A stretch of 64,000 nt of DNA from Parabacteroides sp. PH5-46. GTDB lineage: Bacteria > Bacteroidota > Bacteroidia > Bacteroidales > Tannerellaceae. The stretch spans positions 62,001 to 126,000 of the forward strand of contig NZ_JARXXA010000004.1 in assembly GCF_029892785.1 (NCBI RefSeq), written 5' to 3'. The position numbers and the translations under genes were made by a program. The notes under the pieces were generated by a model. That model was not told the DNA's origin. It saw only the letters and a program-made list of their open reading frames with translations, and ran no database searches. Of the stretch, positions 61,064-64,000 are shown piece by piece (within the stretch, counting starts at the first letter, position 1; every line of letters starts with the position of its first letter).

Positions 61064-64000
61064 ATGATGAAAAAAATATATTTAATAGCCCTTTCCTGGC
61101 TGATATGCTTATCAGCAATAATGGGGCAGTCGTCGGCTAATCGCACCGTTCAGACGGTAGTTGCCGATGTTTTGGCACAAATGCCGGTTAATAATCAGCA
61201 AGACTACAATAAACAGCTTGGAGATTTGGTTTCTACGGGTGAAGAAGGTATTCTGATTCTGGTAAATATGATCCATGCTCCCGGGCAAGGTAGCAATGCG
61301 CAGGTAGACTATGCATTGAGCGGACTTTCTCATTATGTAATGGAGAGTGGAAAAGAAAGCGCCCGGCTTACAACTGCTAAGGCTTATATCAAAGCCCTGG
61401 AACAGGTGAATGAACGCGAAACCAAGGCTTTTATCATTCGCCAGTTACAGATTGTAGGCAAGGATGAAAGCGTAGATGCATTGGCGCGTTATCTGAATAT
61501 GGAAGACTATAGCGGCCCCGCATCCCGGGCGTTGGCTTCCATCGGAACAGAAAAAGCTACCCAAGCCTTGCAAGCCTCTTTGTTACGCAGAATGGGAACT
61601 TCGAAAACGCAGCGGGATGCTATTCTGGCAATTGGTGAAGCTAAATTGCCGGTTGCAGAAGACTTGATAAAAGGTTATATAAATGCTGAAGATGAAAACT
61701 TCCGGAAAGATGCACTTTATACCTTAAGCCGCATCGGAAGCAAGGCTTCATTGAACGACTTGGCAACTGCTGCGGAAAAGGCCGGTTTTACTATGGAAAA
61801 AACAGGAGCAAACGAAGCATATATCATGCTATTGAAGCGTATGGTAGAGCAGGGAGACACCAAAGAAGCCGAAAAAGCAGCCAATGACTTGTTGAAGAAG
61901 GCAACCAAAGCAAACCAGGTGCACACCAGAAGTGCAGCTCTGCAAATCCTTCTTTCTATCCAGAAAGAGAAAGGATTGAAACTTGTTCAAACGGCCCTGA
62001 AGGACAATTCCAAAGAGTACCGGAATGCAGCCCTGGATTACATTTCCTGTTATGCCAATAAGGATATGTATGTAGATTTAGTGAAGACTATGGATAAAGC
62101 TAAACCGGAAGTGAAGGTTGATCTTTTAAACTGGATAGGCCGTGAGAGTAAAAATCCGGAAAAGAATACGATCCTTAAGAATCTGGATATACGCTTTGAT
62201 CTTCCGGCTAAACAGCTATTCTTAAATCAATTAAACAGCAATGACTATGCCGTAAAAGAAGCTGCAGTCTGGATGTTGGTTAAGATAGGAGACCCTTCGG
62301 TTATTCCGAACCTGACAGCTTTATTAACCAGCTCTGATGTGCAAAGCGTACAATTAGCCAAGGCAGCTCTTGCCTCCTTCAAAGGAGACATTGCTCCCGC
62401 TGTAGCTAAAGTTATCCCGCAAGCACCGGATGCCGGAAAGATCGCAGGAGCCGAACTACTGGCTGCTCGCAAAGCATCGGCAAATATTAATACTGTACTT
62501 GAGTTGACCAAGTCGGGATCACCGGAAGTTAAAGCTGCTGCCTATACAGCATTAAAAGATGTAGTGGCAGAAAAAGACTTTACTCTGCTGTGCGGAATGC
62601 TGGAAACCGCAGATGCTTCAACAATCGCTCCGTTGCAACAAGCCGTCATTTCGGCTATAGCTTCACAGCCTAAACAAGAGCAGGTTTCTACGATTTCCAG
62701 ACGTATGTTACAAGCTGGAGAAAGTAAAAAACACCTTTATTATACCGCATTGGCTGCCACAAATGACAGTCAGGCATTGAATACCATTGTGGCTGGTTTT
62801 AAACAGGGCAGTGGATCTGCTAAAGATGCCGCTTTTGAAGCGATTTTAGGATGGAAAGGTGTTGAAGTTGCGGACGAGCTCTACGCAATATGCAAAGATA
62901 AATCTGCATCTGCATACTATGATAAAGCTTTTGCCGGATATGTCAAATTGGCATCAGCTTCTACCTTAAGTGGAGAGAATCGTTTGATCCGTCTACGTAA
63001 AGCGATGGAAGTAGCCAAAACAGACGATCAGAAAAATACGATTCTGCGTCATACAGGTAGAACGGGAACCTTTCTGGGCTTATTATATGCCGGCGAATTC
63101 CTTGATAGCAAACCGGTACAACAGGCAGCAGCCAATGCTGTAATGACGATTGCTTTAGCACATCCTGAATATGCAGGAACCAATGTGCGCGAACTATTGA
63201 ATAAGGCCTCTAAGGTATTGGATAATCCGGATGCCGGATATCAGCGGGAGGCCATAAAGAAACACTTAAATGAGATGCCGGCAGGCGAAGGCTTTGTTTC
63301 CCTCTTCAACGGCAAAGACCTGAGTGGTTGGAAAGGCTTGGTAGAGAACCCAATCGTTCGTGCCAAGATGAAACCAGCTCAGCTGGCAAAGGCTCAGGAG
63401 AAGGCTGACGAAATAATGCGTAGAGACTGGAAAGTAGAGGATGGCTTGCTGGTGTTTGATGGTCCAAGCTACGATAACCTTTGTACAGTTAAGCAATATG
63501 GTGATTTTGAGATGTATGTAGACTGGATGCTCGATCCGGCCGGACCGGAAGCAGATGCCGGTATCTATCTTCGTGGAACACCTCAGGTGCAAATGTGGGA
63601 TACCGCTCGTGTAAGAGTAGGAGCACAGGTAGGCTCTGGTGGACTGTATAACAACCAGGTTCATGAAAGCAAGCCCTTGAAAGTGGCAGACAATAAACTG
63701 GGCGAATGGAATACGATGTATATCAAGATGATTGGAGATCGTGTAACTGTCTATTTGAATGGTGAATTAGTAACCGACAAGGTAATCCTTGAGAACTTCT
63801 GGGATCGTAAACAACCTATTTTCCCGGTTGAGCAACTTGAACTTCAGGCTCACGGAAGCAAGGTATATTACCGGAATATTTATGTGAAAGAACTAGAGCG
63901 CCCCGAGCCTTTTAAACTTTCAACCGAAGAAGTAAAAGAGGGTTACAAAGTATTGTTCGATGGCACAAATATGTTTGAGTGGACGGGCAATATCACTGAT
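61064..64000 (+). CDS. HEAT-repeat protein with DUF1080 domain(s), partial (3' end outside window)
   Basis: At least 979 aa; runs off the window. Start at ATG 61064 (MMKKIYLIALSWLICLSAIMGQ), the one that gives a signal peptide; ATG 61040 is in frame but adds a charged tail. Residues 30-730 are helical HEAT-type repeats (LARYLNMEDYSGPASRALASIG, AVWMLVKIGDPSVIPNLTALL). Residues about 745-945 are a DUF1080 domain (FVSLFNGKDLSGWKGLVE ... YGDFEMYVDWMLDPAGPEADAGIYLRG in parts ... LELQAHGSKVYYRNIYVKEL). A second one starts at YKVLFDGTNMFEWTGN. It should hydrolyse a 3-keto-glycoside made by the oxidoreductase before it (family inference). Confidence 0.88.
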   Translation, partial: MMKKIYLIALSWLICLSAIMGQSSANRTVQTVVADVLAQMPVNNQQDYNKQLGDLVSTGEEGILILVNMIHAPGQGSNAQVDYALSGLSHYVMESGKESARLTTAKAYIKALEQVNERETKAFIIRQLQIVGKDESVDALARYLNMEDYSGPASRALASIGTEKATQALQASLLRRMGTSKTQRDAILAIGEAKLPVAEDLIKGYINAEDENFRKDALYTLSRIGSKASLNDLATAAEKAGFTMEKTGANEAYIMLLKRMVEQGDTKEAEKAANDLLKKATKANQVHTRSAALQILLSIQKEKGLKLVQTALKDNSKEYRNAALDYISCYANKDMYVDLVKTMDKAKPEVKVDLLNWIGRESKNPEKNTILKNLDIRFDLPAKQLFLNQLNSNDYAVKEAAVWMLVKIGDPSVIPNLTALLTSSDVQSVQLAKAALASFKGDIAPAVAKVIPQAPDAGKIAGAELLAARKASANINTVLELTKSGSPEVKAAAYTALKDVVAEKDFTLLCGMLETADASTIAPLQQAVISAIASQPKQEQVSTISRRMLQAGESKKHLYYTALAATNDSQALNTIVAGFKQGSGSAKDAAFEAILGWKGVEVADELYAICKDKSASAYYDKAFAGYVKLASASTLSGENRLIRLRKAMEVAKTDDQKNTILRHTGRTGTFLGLLYAGEFLDSKPVQQAAANAVMTIALAHPEYAGTNVRELLNKASKVLDNPDAGYQREAIKKHLNEMPAGEGFVSLFNGKDLSGWKGLVENPIVRAKMKPAQLAKAQEKADEIMRRDWKVEDGLLVFDGPSYDNLCTVKQYGDFEMYVDWMLDPAGPEADAGIYLRGTPQVQMWDTARVRVGAQVGSGGLYNNQVHESKPLKVADNKLGEWNTMYIKMIGDRVTVYLNGELVTDKVILENFWDRKQPIFPVEQLELQAHGSKVYYRNIYVKELERPEPFKLSTEEVKEGYKVLFDGTNMFEWTGNITD

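Overview
The window is chromosomal DNA from a Bacteroidales bacterium, most likely a Tannerellaceae/Parabacteroides-type genome (family level is inference). Evidence: two SusC/SusD pairs, TAnnTTTG (-7) promoters in front of many genes, DUF families typical of the order (DUF4369, DUF6057, DUF4293, DUF1080), a Bacteroidetes-type omega subunit, a type IX secretion type-B sorting domain with a PorT-like barrel, and a his operon led by a histidine-rich leader peptide. No rRNA, tRNA, CRISPR array or complete prophage was seen.

Layout. 1-2.1 kb: minus-strand holB, a Dabb protein and a partial gldB. 2.3-8.3 kb: an AT-rich accessory patch with a membrane TPR regulator, several orphan lipoproteins or secreted proteins, a REP-associated (IS200-like) transposase, a deletion derivative of it, and three TTGTTAC direct-repeat arrays upstream of genes. 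8.4-10.1 kb: an HU-like protein followed by a phage-style lysis set (small membrane protein, M15 peptidase, spanin-like protein). 10.1-13.7 kb: pyrG and yidC. 14-20.3 kb: SusC/SusD plus a duplicated-domain lipoprotein. 20.7-27.7 kb: an operon of a DUF4369 lipoprotein and two tandem copies of a DUF6057 membrane protein/CxxCH beta-propeller lipoprotein pair. 27.7-32.8 kb: kdsB, an AlbA_2 protein, an NfeD protease, an ECF sigma factor, argB and a DUF1080 protein. 33.3-38.5 kb: a second SusC/SusD set with a small lipoprotein. 38.8-43.9 kb: his attenuator, hisG, a GNAT acetyltransferase, hisD, hisC, hisB. 43.8-49.3 kb: a frameshifted LOG gene, a lytic transglycosylase, a CHU_C-type secreted protein, a LysM/periplasmic-binding protein and a PorT-like barrel. 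49.3-54.8 kb: DUF4293, rpoZ-like, bamD, ACT protein, paaK, DUF1287, dcu transporter. 55.5-64 kb: candidate small RNA, PfkB kinase, RRM protein, secreted beta-rich protein, clostripain-like protease, and a Gfo/Idh/MocA plus HEAT-DUF1080 operon that runs off the end.

The most unusual signal is a class of 88-bp intergenic elements seen at four places (2166, 20421, 38679, 54957). Each is exactly four tandem 22-bp units, each unit an (imperfect) palindrome, with unit centres exactly 22 bp apart. The sequence is shared within a locus but differs completely between loci, so the architecture and not the sequence is conserved. I know of no described family that matches. Other notable signals are the well-formed his attenuator, the helically phased TTGTTAC arrays beside a membrane regulator, the phage-free lysis cassette, and a candidate sRNA upstream of dcu.
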